Positions 10,353 to 19,716 of a stretch of 64,000 bases of DNA are shown in pieces. The notes under the pieces were generated by a model that was not told the DNA's origin, made no database searches, and saw nothing but the letters and a program-made list of their open reading frames with translations. This stretch comes from Rhynchonema sp. JSB1_4 (lineage: Eukaryota; Nematoda; Chromadorea; Monhysterida; Xyalidae). A program made the translations under genes and the position numbers. Positions within the stretch are counted from its first letter, which is position 1. Each line of letters opens with the position of its first letter. The stretch is from contig JASAMV010005032.1 of the NCBI GenBank assembly GCA_030248065.1, positions 1 to 64,000 of the forward strand, in the 5' to 3' direction.

Positions 10353-11769
10353 TGTGCTTTGATGTTAGTGTAACGAAAGAAGTTGAGTGTTAAAGTAATT
10401 TGAAACAGAGGCTGGCCTGAGTTAAGTTATGTTACTAGGGAGAGAGTGCTGCGTTCTTTTAGTGTTTCGTTGACTGAAATTAAAGTTTGAAAGTCAACAG
10501 AGGATAACAGATGCTGTTTGTACGGTAACTCAATAAGTCGGTGTGGAAGATCTGAAAATTTACAAGTGATCAATGACGAACACAATCAGACGGACAGCTG
10601 AGTGGGCGCGTCACGTGAACGTACGTGGGGCGGACAACGACTATAAATGATCACAACATGCAGCAGTGTTGCGTTTGAGTCCGGTGCTGTATAACGGATG
10701 ATATTATGTGCGCATGTGCAGTAAGATGTTACTGGTATAACTGATGTTATATGTTAGGCAACGCAGGGATCTCCAACCAGTTTTGTAGGTTGACCGTATA
10801 GGCTGAAGTGTGTGGATGTCGTGTGCGTGACAGTTAAGACGACGCTTTAGTTGATACTTTTATTGTGGTCGAAATTTGTAGTAATCACATGGATTAGTCA
10901 GGTAGCAATAGGATAGGAGAAGATGTACTACAATACGATATGTGTAAAGTTTTGATAGTATGGGATGTGGAGCAGAGAGAGAGACGGTAACTGGCGGCAA
11001 GAAATGTGTTCTTAGATAGGGAGAAGTTGGGTCACGGCAGTGAGCGAAAACTGCACTGCGGTGTTGTGAATAAGGTTGTTATAGAATTACGTGCGCTGGG
11101 TTGTGTGAACTAGCGCGGAAATGTGTGGTCGGTCCGAACTGTTCAAGGTCACTGTGTGAAGTATGCACACAGTACGATGTTTGTGCGCGAGCTGCGGCAA
11201 AGTATGCAGTTACGAGAAACGTTTAAATGTCACGGAAAAATAGAGAAAAGACCAATTAAATGAGTTACAAAAATCTACTTAGGGCCAAAATCAGTTGTTG
11301 CACTCACGACAGCGAGGTGACGGCACAGCACACGGTCAGAGAATGTTGTGCGTTGATTGGTGTTGATTGTTCGTTCGACCAACACGTGAGGAGGATTGAC
11401 GGCTGCGTTTCGAGTTCGAAAGTCGGTGAGGAGGTGTGACGCTTTAGGGAGTGTTCGTGAGAACGACGAGTGATGGGCGCTGGTGCGTGTGTTGTTGTTG
11501 AACAACGATGGTTGACGCCGGGGCGGAGTCCACTTAGGAATTTGCACGAAGAGCCACGAAGTATGAACGTGTATGCCTGATCAGGGCAGGTGTCACGGAG
11601 AAGCGCGCGAGCCACGGAGTCCACGGAGTACCACGAAGTCCACGGAGTTCCACGAAGTCCACGAAGTCCACGAAGTACCACGAAGGCCACGCAGCGACAG
11701 AGGAGGGCGGACTGGTCGTGCGTAGGATTTGCCGATGTGACTGCTGTGTTGTTTGTTGGGTGGAGTGTG
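10353..11769 (-). other. Leader region of the LTR element
   Basis: About 1.4 kb between PBS and gag with no convincing coding sequence. Near 11605-11700 are many short tandem words of the type CCACGAAGT/CCACGGAGT. Confidence 0.5.
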
Positions 11770-11788
11770 ATCACGTCGGGCTCACCAA
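11770..11788 (-). other. Primer-binding site
   Basis: Three bases inside the 5' LTR the minus strand reads TGGTGAGCCCGACGTGATC, which starts with TGG as expected for a sequence complementary to a tRNA CCA end. I could not assign the tRNA. Confidence 0.7.
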
Positions 11789-11790
11789 TT

Positions 11791-12098
11791 TGTTAGAATA
11801 CCCAATTCGATTGATTAATTTATTTATTAATTAGCCTCAAGTATATGGGTAAAAACCGATTATTAATCTTGGGTGATGTTTCATACAATAATACAATAAA
11901 GGAGAACACAGAGAAAGCATTAATTTACTTAGGCGCGCGTGCGCAGCATAGTGCATGCTGACTGACTGCGTCAGAGTGACCAGTCAGTCAGGCCAAACGT
12001 GCGGTGTAATGCAGTGTGCATGTGTGTGTGCGCTGCGTTGTTGGCGGCTGATACAATAATAATGATACAATAAATACAAGATTGGTACATTCCTCACA
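11791..12098 (-). repeat. LTR (5' LTR of the minus-strand element)
   Basis: 308 bp, partner of 6038-6347. The LTRs differ at only a few positions, which suggests a fairly young copy despite the decayed gag. Confidence 0.93.
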
Positions 12099-12474
12099 GT
12101 ACTACGGCCTGAAAATCCGGGCCAGGTACATTTTGCCCATGTGGCACGTATGCTGACACCACCACAACAGTAGTAACCTTAGTTTTAACTTTAAGTTCGA
12201 CTTGGACTGCAATGACATCCCTGGTGCAAAGAGCACCCAATTGGAATGCCTTCACATTTCTGGTAATAATGCAGGCTCGGGGTGAAACATCAGCAGGTCC
12301 GCGGTGAGTAACGCCTAATTTTCTACTAAGTCCGAGTATTTGGTTCCGGCACACTCAAGGCTCTTGAATGAGCGCAATGGACGTGTCTAACCTACTCAAA
12401 GTTCGATACAAAGCAGCAGAAGCTCCTTTGCAGTGATGCAAATTTATTTGGAGCGCTTGAGTTGAGCTAGCCAT
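12099..12474 (-). pseudogene. LINE (non-LTR retrotransposon) endonuclease fragment
   Basis: Minus-strand frame beginning MASSTQALQINLHHCKGAS, then ALIQEP, a stop in place of the usual Trp, N-Q-I-x-GL, then IITRNVKAF, CTRDVIAV and VVVSAYVPHG. This order is that of the APE-type endonuclease N-terminal half of jockey/R1-like LINEs. It is cut off exactly at the LTR boundary (12098). The continuation is not seen on the other side of the LTR element, so the locus was rearranged. The TGA stop shows it is dead. Confidence 0.75.
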
Positions 12475-13735
12475 TTTCGAAAGATACAGTACAATCTGGA
12501 GTTTTCAAGACCACGGCTTCTAGAATACCGTTTTTGCGGTCTTGAGATTCGTGATCTTAGCCTGATGTTTCAAGGCGGCCGGTGTCGGAACACCATCTTC
12601 AGCCTTGTTTGCATGAAGTAACGCTCGCACGAGTGATGCTAAGTAGGGAACCAAGACGACCGGACATAGTCCTTCCTCAGTCTTGGTCACCACCACAAAG
12701 TAAACACTGTACCCCTCCGTCTTTTGATGGAGAGATGGAGGTGAAATCCCGCTCAATGACCACAAAAAAGAAAAATACCACATTTTTACGGCACATCGCC
12801 GTCGAAAATCAATCAGTGCTTGTGCCATGCCGCCGTGCACCCAAGCGGAAGCGCATCGACGACCTTCTGCGAGATTATTAGGCCCGTTACGCAGGACTGG
12901 GGGCTCAGTAAGAGTGTGCCTGTCATGGTTTGCTTTGAGTTTGATGGTGGGAGGGAGGTTAGGTCCAGTGCTGCCCTTGCCTTCAGCACCTTCTTTCCCG
13001 AAAGCTAGAGTATGTAAGCAGAGACCATAGTATGAAACTGACCAGAAACTGACCTCGCTCTGAACGGGAGTGAGGGCTATGAATTATAAAAAGAGTTTGA
13101 ACTGGACTGAATATATCTCACAATAGGTTGTTCTAGAGTTTAGACAGAAGTAACGCTCGAAATATTCCAAAAGGCGCACGGAGCGCGCAGTTGGGCATAG
13201 GGGTAAAGCAATACAATTGCGGATGAGACCTTGAAATACTTACATCAGTATGTGCATTGAGTAACAAATCAAAAGTGGTTCAAAAGTGATGCAAATGTGT
13301 GTCGCATTTAGTGGCGCTGCTCATGATCGCCGCTGTCGTGATGACAGTAACTGACATATCGGTGGGTTTCCGCTATTCCAGCCGTTTCCCCATTCGCCAA
13401 AGGGGTACGGCCCCGATAGCTCGAGCACAAGCAACGTAGGGGTACACAGGTACATAATACAACGCCGTAAAACGTACCGAGACAACTTTTGTGATATTCG
13501 ATCGGGCCCGAGTCTCGTTTCGATGTTCAAATATGTTTACCCTGTTTGTTGGCTTATTGTCGTCTGTTTGCGATGACCTTGTGACTGGCCCATTTTCAAC
13601 ATTGATGCTTTTTACATTCGAAGGTGCAGAGAGCGGCACCTGAATAAACGTCCAGTATGAGCCTCTTCGTAAGCAGACCCTGTAGACCACTAATTAGCTA
13701 ATGTTTTTGTTGTGACTGGTGGGAAAATAAAGTGT
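12475..13735. other. Intergenic, possible LINE remnant at the left
   Basis: Minus-strand frames at 12520-12840 could be decayed LINE ORF1 sequence because they lie upstream of the endonuclease, but no zinc knuckle or conserved block is visible. Nothing else convincing was found. Confidence 0.35.
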
Positions 13736-13739
13736 GTTG

Positions 13740-14466
13740 CAGTTTCGGACGCAATTCTACACTAAAAAGTGAAGTACTAAGCATAGGCAGCGCACGTACT
13801 TCATTGTACTAAACATAGGCAGCGCACGTCAGCGCACGTGCAAAACTTCGCGTGTGCACGCGAAGTTACTTTGACTTTTGGCTATACTTTGCACTGTTTC
13901 GCGCGCGCGTGCACGGGACTGTAACCAGGGTTGGGCAGAAAAAAACGACGGCGTTTTTTCTTAAAAAACGACGTTTAAAAAAAACGCCTGGGTCGTTTTT
14001 CGTTTTTTTTTTAAATCCTGAATTTCCTTGATTTTCCCTGATTTTTCAGGGAAAGTGCCCTGATTATCAAGGAAAATCAATTTTTTGTCCCATTTCTTCG
14101 AAAAAATTTCGACCAATTTTTACTTTGTCGAGATACGTCGATATACGGGGTTTGACTTTCAGTGATGACCCCGGCCAAAGTTGGTCCCATGATGCGGGTC
14201 TGCTATGGGATCTTAACAACTCGCTAGAAAAGGGTTGAAACCCGTTTATTTTGCCTCAGAACACATAGAATTACTTCATTTAACCACGTTTTCTTCCCAA
14301 CATGAGCGTTTTCCAATTTTTTTGGGGGCATATTTTGGTCATCTGGGCATTTAAAAAAACGTTTTTTTTAAAAAAAACGTTTTGAAAAAAAAAACGATTT
14401 TTTGGAAAAAAACTTTTTTGCCCAATTCTGACTGTAACCTTCAGCCTAGAATTACACCCGGTACTG
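13740..14466. mobile_element. Foldback element (copy 1), interrupted by a hAT MITE
   Basis: The left end CAGTTTCGGACGCAATTCTA and the right end TAGAATTACACCCGGTACTG are imperfect inverted repeats. They match the ends of uninterrupted copies at 19199-19388 and 49502-49563. The interior shares the CGTGCACGCG-rich palindromic stretches of the 19.2-kb copy. The hAT-type MITE at 13926-14430 splits this copy. Confidence 0.7.
13926..14430. mobile_element. hAT-type MITE, copy 1
   Basis: 505 bp, beginning CAGGGTTGGGC and ending GCCCAATTCTG (inverted repeats with some decay). It is flanked on both sides by the 8-bp duplication ACTGTAAC (13918-13925 and 14431-14438). An 8-bp duplication and CAGGGNTGGGC-type ends are typical of hAT elements. 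Next to each end are runs of A/T with AAAAACG words, and a second copy lies at 27841. It has no ORF. Confidence 0.88.
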
Positions 14467-14564
14467 TACCTAGACGTGCACGTCAAAAAATGTGAATAAG
14501 CTGATTGGTGCTTTGTTATAGGTACCCGTGTAATACGACAGTCATAACAAAGCTAGTCAAGTCC

Positions 14565-14830
14565 TACCTTGAGCGGTAGGTCGGATCGAAATCGTGTGCT
14601 ATTTTGAAGTCGAAATTTTTGCGCTGGCGATGTCGCAAGTGTCACGTTCGATGTTTGTTGTCTCACAGTGTGTGCCGTCTTATGTACTCGTCTGTTTGAT
14701 GCGTAATGCTGAAACTACATGGCGTGACAAATTGCACAGCTCCTCGTGCGCAGACACTATCAACCTCACCGACTATCTGATGTTTCATTCTGACTCACGC
14801 TTTTCTTTACTTGGAACAGCATATAGGGAA
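14565..14830. repeat. Diverged dispersed repeat (partner at 17660-17935)
   Basis: The order of words (GTCGGAT, ATCGTGT, GAAGTCGAA, TTTTTG, GATGTCGCA, CGTGACAAA, CTCTTCGTGCGCAG-like, CTTTCA) is kept in both copies at moderate identity. They flank the BEL/Pao insertion and MITE. A third, weaker version may occur near 18400-18480. Confidence 0.6.
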
Positions 14831-14924
14831 AGTTAGTCCAATTGTCTTGTGAGAGAGAACACGCAAATTATCGGCTTTGCGATAGAGCGCTCGGATTGGA
14901 GCAGGGTTTGACATAAGTCTAAAC

Positions 14925-15167
14925 TGTGGTGACTAATCCCCAATGCATAATCACGTGTTCGCTACATAAGCAGCTAAGCAGCAGTGTAACGCAATAACCC
15001 ACGCTGTTCTATTGATTGATGTTTTGACTAAACCTAACTGGCTGACTTGTTTTCCTACAATTCTGTGCTTGTGAACTTCACTTTGTGCTTTGACTCTGTG
15101 TATGTTGGTTTGGAAGTAAAGTGTGAATAAAGAGCATGTAAAACCGTCCTGGATTATCGTCACTACA
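14925..15167 (+). repeat. 5' LTR of BEL/Pao element 1
   Basis: 243 bp, from TGTGGTGACTAATCC to TCGTCACTACA. It contains an AATAAA at about 15125. Its last about 58 bp recur at 17420-17477. Directly after it comes TGTGGCATCC, in which TGGCATCC is the probable start of the primer-binding site. Confidence 0.85.
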
Positions 15168-15250
15168 TGTGGCATCCAGCAAAATGTGAACTGCCCCGAA
15201 AGTGTGTTTTGTGTCTCAAAAACGGAAAAATTGAATTCCTGTGAAAAAAA

Positions 15251-17440
15251 TTGCAATTGAATTCGTCGACAATTATTGAAATGGCAACACGGTCCTGTCG
15301 CAGCATTCGACAAGGCGTGGACAACTCTGGGAAATCGTTGGCACGTGTGCTCAATGAAGTGCGCGCGAAAGACTACGGGTCGCGTAAGTTCTTCGATGCG
15401 CAAGATGACCCAGGTTCCGTTATTGCTAAGCGTCGCGCAGCCAAATATGAAATTGACCTGTTCATTAAGCAGCTTCAAGCCAAAATCACGACACTGTCCA
15501 AGATACAGACCGATTGGCATGACGCTCTGGCTGCCCTGGATGAGAATTCCAAAGAATACAAGGACGAGCTGGCCCAGTACGACGACAGATTCGAGTCGAA
15601 ATATGTGCCCATGCTCGATGATGCTGAGCGGTTGGTGTGTTTTTTGCAGTCGAAACAGTGTGAGCTTGATGAGTGCGTTACGCAAGCTGGTCGTAAAAGT
15701 CGTTCCGCCAGTGGTGACAGACAGACGGGCTCAGGCGGAGACACCACTGCGTTAGTGCAGCAGCTCGCCACTGCATTAACTACCGTTCAGTCCCGGCCAG
15801 CGAGGTCGGTCAAATATGAATCTTTGAAGCCTCTGCAGTTTGACGGACAGATCAAAAATTGGCCCGAGTTCTGGACGCAGTTCAAGTCCAACGTGCACGA
15901 CGACAATTCGTACACCAAAGCCGAGAAGTTGGGGTTGCTCAAACGTTCGTGTGTGGCAAAGGCAGCCGTGACAATCGAAGGTTTCGCAACGACGAACGAG
16001 AATTACGATGAGGTCGTGAGTTTGTTGGTGAAAAGGTATGGGGATGAGAAGGCGTTGAAATTGGCGTTTACTGCACAGCTGCAAAATTTGCCCAAGCCAC
16101 AGTCGGGTGATGGCAAAGCGGTCGAGATCGTTGTTGAGGCGGCAGATACAGCTGTTCGAAATCTGGCTGCCATGGGTCTTGAATTCGATGTTCTGAGTGA
16201 ATCAATGATCGAATCTACTATCAGGTATCGTTTACCCAAATTTGCCAATCGTATGCTCGAGCAATGCACCCCTGTCGGTGGTTGGACTGTCGCGTCGTTA
16301 CGTGAGAAGCTGTGGGACATTGTGCAGCAGGAGGAGCGCGTGAGCAGTTACGCCGGTCGTGAAGGCAAGGGCAAGAAGGAGGCGAGTTTGTCTTCCGATA
16401 CTGATCCGGACAAAGTGACCACCAGCAGTTTTCATGTGCAAAAGTCCGGTGGTCGGGGTAAAAGGTCTAAAGGTCCGAAATCTGCGCAAACAAACGGCCC
16501 GGATGACCGGAGCCAGAGTAGTATGGGCCAAAATGCGCAGTCGCAGTCCGGTCGCGGCGGTGCGAACCGGGGTGGTTTCGCACGGGGTGGCTCGCAAGGC
16601 GCGCGCGGTGGCTCGCAAAGCTCCTGGTCCCGCAAAAAGCACTGTTTCATGTGTGGCGGTAGTCATTGGCCTGATCACTGCACGCAGTATCAAACGTATG
16701 ATGCATGTGTCAAATATTTCAATCAGAATCGTTTGTGTTATTGTTGTGGGTACAGTGGTCATCGTTCTCATGACTGTACCGAGGAAAAACCATGCTTTCA
16801 TTGTACTGGCAAGCATCATTCAGCGCTGTGTAAGACGCGTTTTCAATGGCGTGGTCAGTCGAGTGGACAGCGCCAAGGTGCAAATGTCGTGCAAGTGAGT
16901 GATCAAAGCGCACAACCGCCAACCGGAAACCAACCATCGAATGATCAGAATTCGGTTAGTGCAAATCCTGTTCTTGTGGCACAAACCCCGGCTATGACGG
17001 TCGGGCAGCAAATGACGACCACTATGTCTCGTTATTCGCGGTTGATGACGGCGAAGGCACCTGTGAGCGTGCCCGGTCAGCCGCGCAAGCGTGCCAAGGG
17101 TCAAATTTTGATGGATACCGCGTGTGGTATCACGTTTGTGACAAAGAAATTCGGCCAGAAGGTCAATTTTCAACCGCATGAGGACGCGGTGTTGAATCTG
17201 ACGTTATTTGGTGGGACGTCGATGAATGAATTGAATTCAAAAAGGGGACAAGTGCTGATCTGGCAACGTGACGGCACAAATTGCATGGTCAACGCTCATG
17301 TGACGGATCGTATCTCGAAAACTGAATATCTGCCAAAGCTGTCTCAGGCAGATGCTGAATTTTTGAGTCAGTTCGGAGAGGGGTGGCTCGCAGACGACTT
17401 CCCGGACGGAAATACTAAAATGGAAGTAAAGTGTGAATAA
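15251..17440 (+). CDS. BEL/Pao Gag-protease polyprotein (C-truncated)
   Basis: 729-codon frame; the true start may be the second Met (codon 11, MATRSCRS). N-terminal coiled-coil-like part (about 20-150), then the capsid region typical of BEL/Pao (KYESLKPLQFDGQIKNWPEFW, about 190-215; YRLPKFANRML), an Arg/Gly/Ser-rich spacer, and Cys/His knuckles (CFMCGGSHWPDHC; CYCCGYSGHRSHDC; CFHCTGKHHSALC, about 465-535). Near 620-640 is a retropepsin-like motif ILMDTACGITFVTKKFG, with DTA instead of the commoner DSG/DTG. The frame then runs into LTR sequence and ends KMEVKCE. The polyprotein is intact up to the deletion, so this copy could have been active recently. Confidence 0.88.
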   Translation: MQLNSSTIIEMATRSCRSIRQGVDNSGKSLARVLNEVRAKDYGSRKFFDAQDDPGSVIAKRRAAKYEIDLFIKQLQAKITTLSKIQTDWHDALAALDENSKEYKDELAQYDDRFESKYVPMLDDAERLVCFLQSKQCELDECVTQAGRKSRSASGDRQTGSGGDTTALVQQLATALTTVQSRPARSVKYESLKPLQFDGQIKNWPEFWTQFKSNVHDDNSYTKAEKLGLLKRSCVAKAAVTIEGFATTNENYDEVVSLLVKRYGDEKALKLAFTAQLQNLPKPQSGDGKAVEIVVEAADTAVRNLAAMGLEFDVLSESMIESTIRYRLPKFANRMLEQCTPVGGWTVASLREKLWDIVQQEERVSSYAGREGKGKKEASLSSDTDPDKVTTSSFHVQKSGGRGKRSKGPKSAQTNGPDDRSQSSMGQNAQSQSGRGGANRGGFARGGSQGARGGSQSSWSRKKHCFMCGGSHWPDHCTQYQTYDACVKYFNQNRLCYCCGYSGHRSHDCTEEKPCFHCTGKHHSALCKTRFQWRGQSSGQRQGANVVQVSDQSAQPPTGNQPSNDQNSVSANPVLVAQTPAMTVGQQMTTTMSRYSRLMTAKAPVSVPGQPRKRAKGQILMDTACGITFVTKKFGQKVNFQPHEDAVLNLTLFGGTSMNELNSKRGQVLIWQRDGTNCMVNAHVTDRISKTEYLPKLSQADAEFLSQFGEGWLADDFPDGNTKMEVKCE

Positions 17441-17659
17441 AGAGCACGTAAAACCGTCCTGGATTATCGTCACTACATAAACCTACCCAAGCGTAAGCCT
17501 GAGAAACAAGGAAGCGAATTGTTACACTGAACTAGCTTTTCCCCAAAATGGTTGGAAAATAAGGTGGGGTGCCTGAAGAGACTATGTATGTCCAAAAAGT
17601 ACATTGAAGTTCTATCCTCGGTACCTATGCGATCCGACACAAAAATGATAAAAAAGGTC

Positions 17660-17935
17660 ACCAAGTCCGACTTTGAGCGAGTGGTCGGATTGAGATCGTG
17701 TACCATTTGGAAGTCGAACTTTTTGCACTGTCGTTGTTTCGGATGTCGCAGGTGTTAGGTTCGATACTTGTTGGCTGACAGTGTGCGCTGTCTCATTTGT
17801 TCGATTGTCCGATGCGTGCTGCTGAAAATACGTACCGTGACAAAATGCACGCCTCTTCGTGCGCAGGGACTACTATAATCCGCATGGATTGCTTGATGTT
17901 TCACTGTGGCTCAGACTTTCCGTCACTTAGAAAAT
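17660..17935. repeat. Diverged dispersed repeat (partner of 14565-14830)
   Basis: Second copy of the repeat described at 14565, in the same orientation. Confidence 0.6.
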
Positions 17936-18072
17936 GAGGTGAGCTGCCTGAACAGACTGCGTATGGTGAAAAGCGCTATTAAGCAGATTGATGATCATCT
18001 GACACAAAAGACAATAAAAATCCAACTTCGAGCGGAGGGAGCTCTTTCTGTTCGTTTTTAGTGCACACCACC

Positions 18073-18073
<1 letters not shown>

Positions 18074-18104
<31 letters not shown>

Positions 18105-18327
18105 CATACATACAAACATGTACATACATACATACATACATACATACATACATACATACATACAAACATACATACATACATACATACATACATACATACA
18201 TACATACATACATACATACATACATACATACATACATACATACATACATACATACATACATACATACATACATACATACATACATACATACATACATACA
18301 TACATACATACATACATACATACATAC
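18074..18327. repeat. TACA tetranucleotide microsatellite
   Basis: About 250 bp of TACA units with a few interruptions (ACAAACATGT near 18112 and 18163). Frames through it give only Met-Tyr-Val-Cys or Tyr-Ile-His-Thr repeats and are not genes. Confidence 0.97.
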
Positions 18328-18881
18328 GTCTTCCTGTTTCAGCAGTATAGATTTTTGTTGAATCATTTATGATTGTGTACAGATGTACGCACCAGCTAAA
18401 CTTTCACACGATTGGATTGTGATTCCGTGCCATTTAAGGAGCGAAATTTGTTCAGTCGATTTGTTGTGTTGTTCTCGTGCGTTTATAGAGAGGGAAGTGA
18501 TCGGATCGTCTTGATTTTTTACCGTTTTCACGTTCGATGTGTCGTTCAAACCAGCAACGGATGGAGCCTAAATATGGTGGACTAGCAAAAAATTTGTGGG
18601 GTCTGACCGCGCTTAAAAGCTCTAGCTCAGAGCTTATGGTTTTTTACTGAAACTGGACCAACAACTAAGAAACCAAATCCATATCCCAACCAAAATGGCA
18701 CAACGAGGGTACCTGATATCCACGTGCGGTTGCAGTTCGTTGGTTTGGTTGATGAACTCTTGCCACAATGCTGGCTCTTTACAATACGTGGATGGAAGAT
18801 TCACTGATCGCACTCATCTGAAAATTTTTACACTTCATTTTTTCACTTCATAACACATGATAGACAAAATAATAATAAAAA

Positions 18882-19173
18882 GCAGGTGTTTCTCCGCCAA
18901 ACCTTCCCAGCGCTTGCCCTCCCGGTCGCATGTTGGGAAAAGCTAGTCCAGTTGCCTTGAGCGAAAGAAAATGCAAATTATCGATTTAGTTAGATTGCAC
19001 GGATTGGGTCAGGATTTGCACTAAGCCTAAGCCTAAGCCTAATAATAAGCTTAGTCCCTAAGCCTAACTCCAAGCCTAAGCCTGACGGAAGACAATTTTG
19101 CAACTGGACTAGCTTTTCCCAACATGCGACTGGGAGGACAAGGGCTGGGAAGGTTTGGTCAGGAGCCACCTGC
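18882..19173. mobile_element. MITE with about 75-bp inverted ends and GCCTAA core
   Basis: Ends GCAGGTG...CACCTGC. The arms (18882-18957 and 19100-19173) pair over CCAAACCTTCCCAGC and GGGAAAAGCTAGTCCAGTTG. The centre (19019-19087) is a degenerate run of GCCTAA. A related copy is split by BEL/Pao element 1. Confidence 0.8.
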
Positions 19174-19198
19174 CTTAAATTACAACGGGCACTGTATA

Positions 19199-19388
19199 CA
19201 GTTCCGGGTGTAATTCTAGACTGAAAGTTGAAGTCGCGTGCACGAGCATGCACGCGCGTGCACGCGACTTCCTGGTAGTAAAACTTCACTTCACGCGAAG
19301 TTACTTCGACTTTTGACTATACTTTGCACTGTTTCGCACGCGCGTGCACGCGACTTCAACTTTCAGCTCAGAATTGCACCCGGTAGTG
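19199..19388. mobile_element. Foldback element, intact copy
   Basis: The ends CAGTTCCGGGTGTAATTC and GAATTGCACCCGGTAGTG pair. The pairing continues over GAAAGTTGAAGTCGCGTGCACG. Internal palindromes of CGCGTGCACGCG give a strong hairpin. Same family as 13740-14466. Confidence 0.8.
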
Positions 19389-19716
19389 TACCTGGACAGG
19401 GCGGCAAACGGGGCCCACTAACTCCACGTGTTTCATTAACCATAATCGTTCACTAAATTCACATTTTGCAACTTAGTATTGAATAGTACAATAAAGCTCC
19501 ACTTACGATGATTGCAGAATAAGTCGTGACCCAGACAAATCGTCAAATCGCGTGCAATGCAAATTTCGCTCGGAAGCGACGTACACACACAATTGGAATT
19601 TACAAAAGACGGGATGGTCAGAACAGAACAAATTAACAAAGCCAACTTTTTCATTTTCAAAATGTGTTCATGTAAAAGCCAAGATTTGGCAGCAACATGT
19701 GATTGTGAAGCTGCAC

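Larger units (their letters stand above)
6038..12098 (-). mobile_element. LTR retrotransposon, minus orientation, about 6.06 kb
   Basis: Two direct LTRs begin TGTTAG and end TCACA on the plus strand. Just inside the left LTR is a polypurine tract, and just inside the right LTR a primer-binding site, so transcription runs right to left. Contents in that order: long leader (about 10.36-11.77 kb), degraded gag fused to an integrase C-terminal domain, then an antisense plus-strand ORF, then the 3' LTR. Protease, reverse transcriptase, RNase H and the integrase core are absent, so the copy is non-autonomous. The 5-bp flanks (TATTT left, GTACT right) do not match. This is unlike a simple insertion and suggests recombination or a flanking deletion. 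Confidence 0.9.
14925..17477 (+). mobile_element. BEL/Pao LTR retrotransposon, internally deleted (element 1)
   Basis: Flanked by the 5-bp duplication TAAAC (14920-14924 and 17478-17482). It has a full 5' LTR (14925-15167), a gag-protease ORF, and then only the last 58 bp or so of the 3' LTR (17420-17477). Reverse transcriptase, RNase H, integrase and the LTR's U3 are missing. The breakpoint lies in a shared TGGAAGTAAAG, consistent with a microhomology deletion from the protease region into the 3' LTR. Confidence 0.88.
14829..17560. mobile_element. MITE copy split by a BEL/Pao insertion
   Basis: The left part GGGAAAGTTAGTCCAATTG (14829-) and the right part GAACTAGCTTTTCCCC (about 17530) are the ends of the same family as the intact MITE at 18882-19173. 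Removing the BEL/Pao element with one copy of TAAAC joins them in the same order as in the intact copy. Confidence 0.65.

Noticed and set aside
12582..13030. Plus-strand ORFs near the LINE fragment
   Set aside because: Low-confidence shadows of presumed LINE sequence on the other strand, with no domain.
17979..18372. Several overlapping 80-110 codon ORFs on both strands
   Set aside because: They are translations of the TACA microsatellite (Met-Tyr-Val-Cys and Tyr-Ile-His-Thr repeats), not genes.
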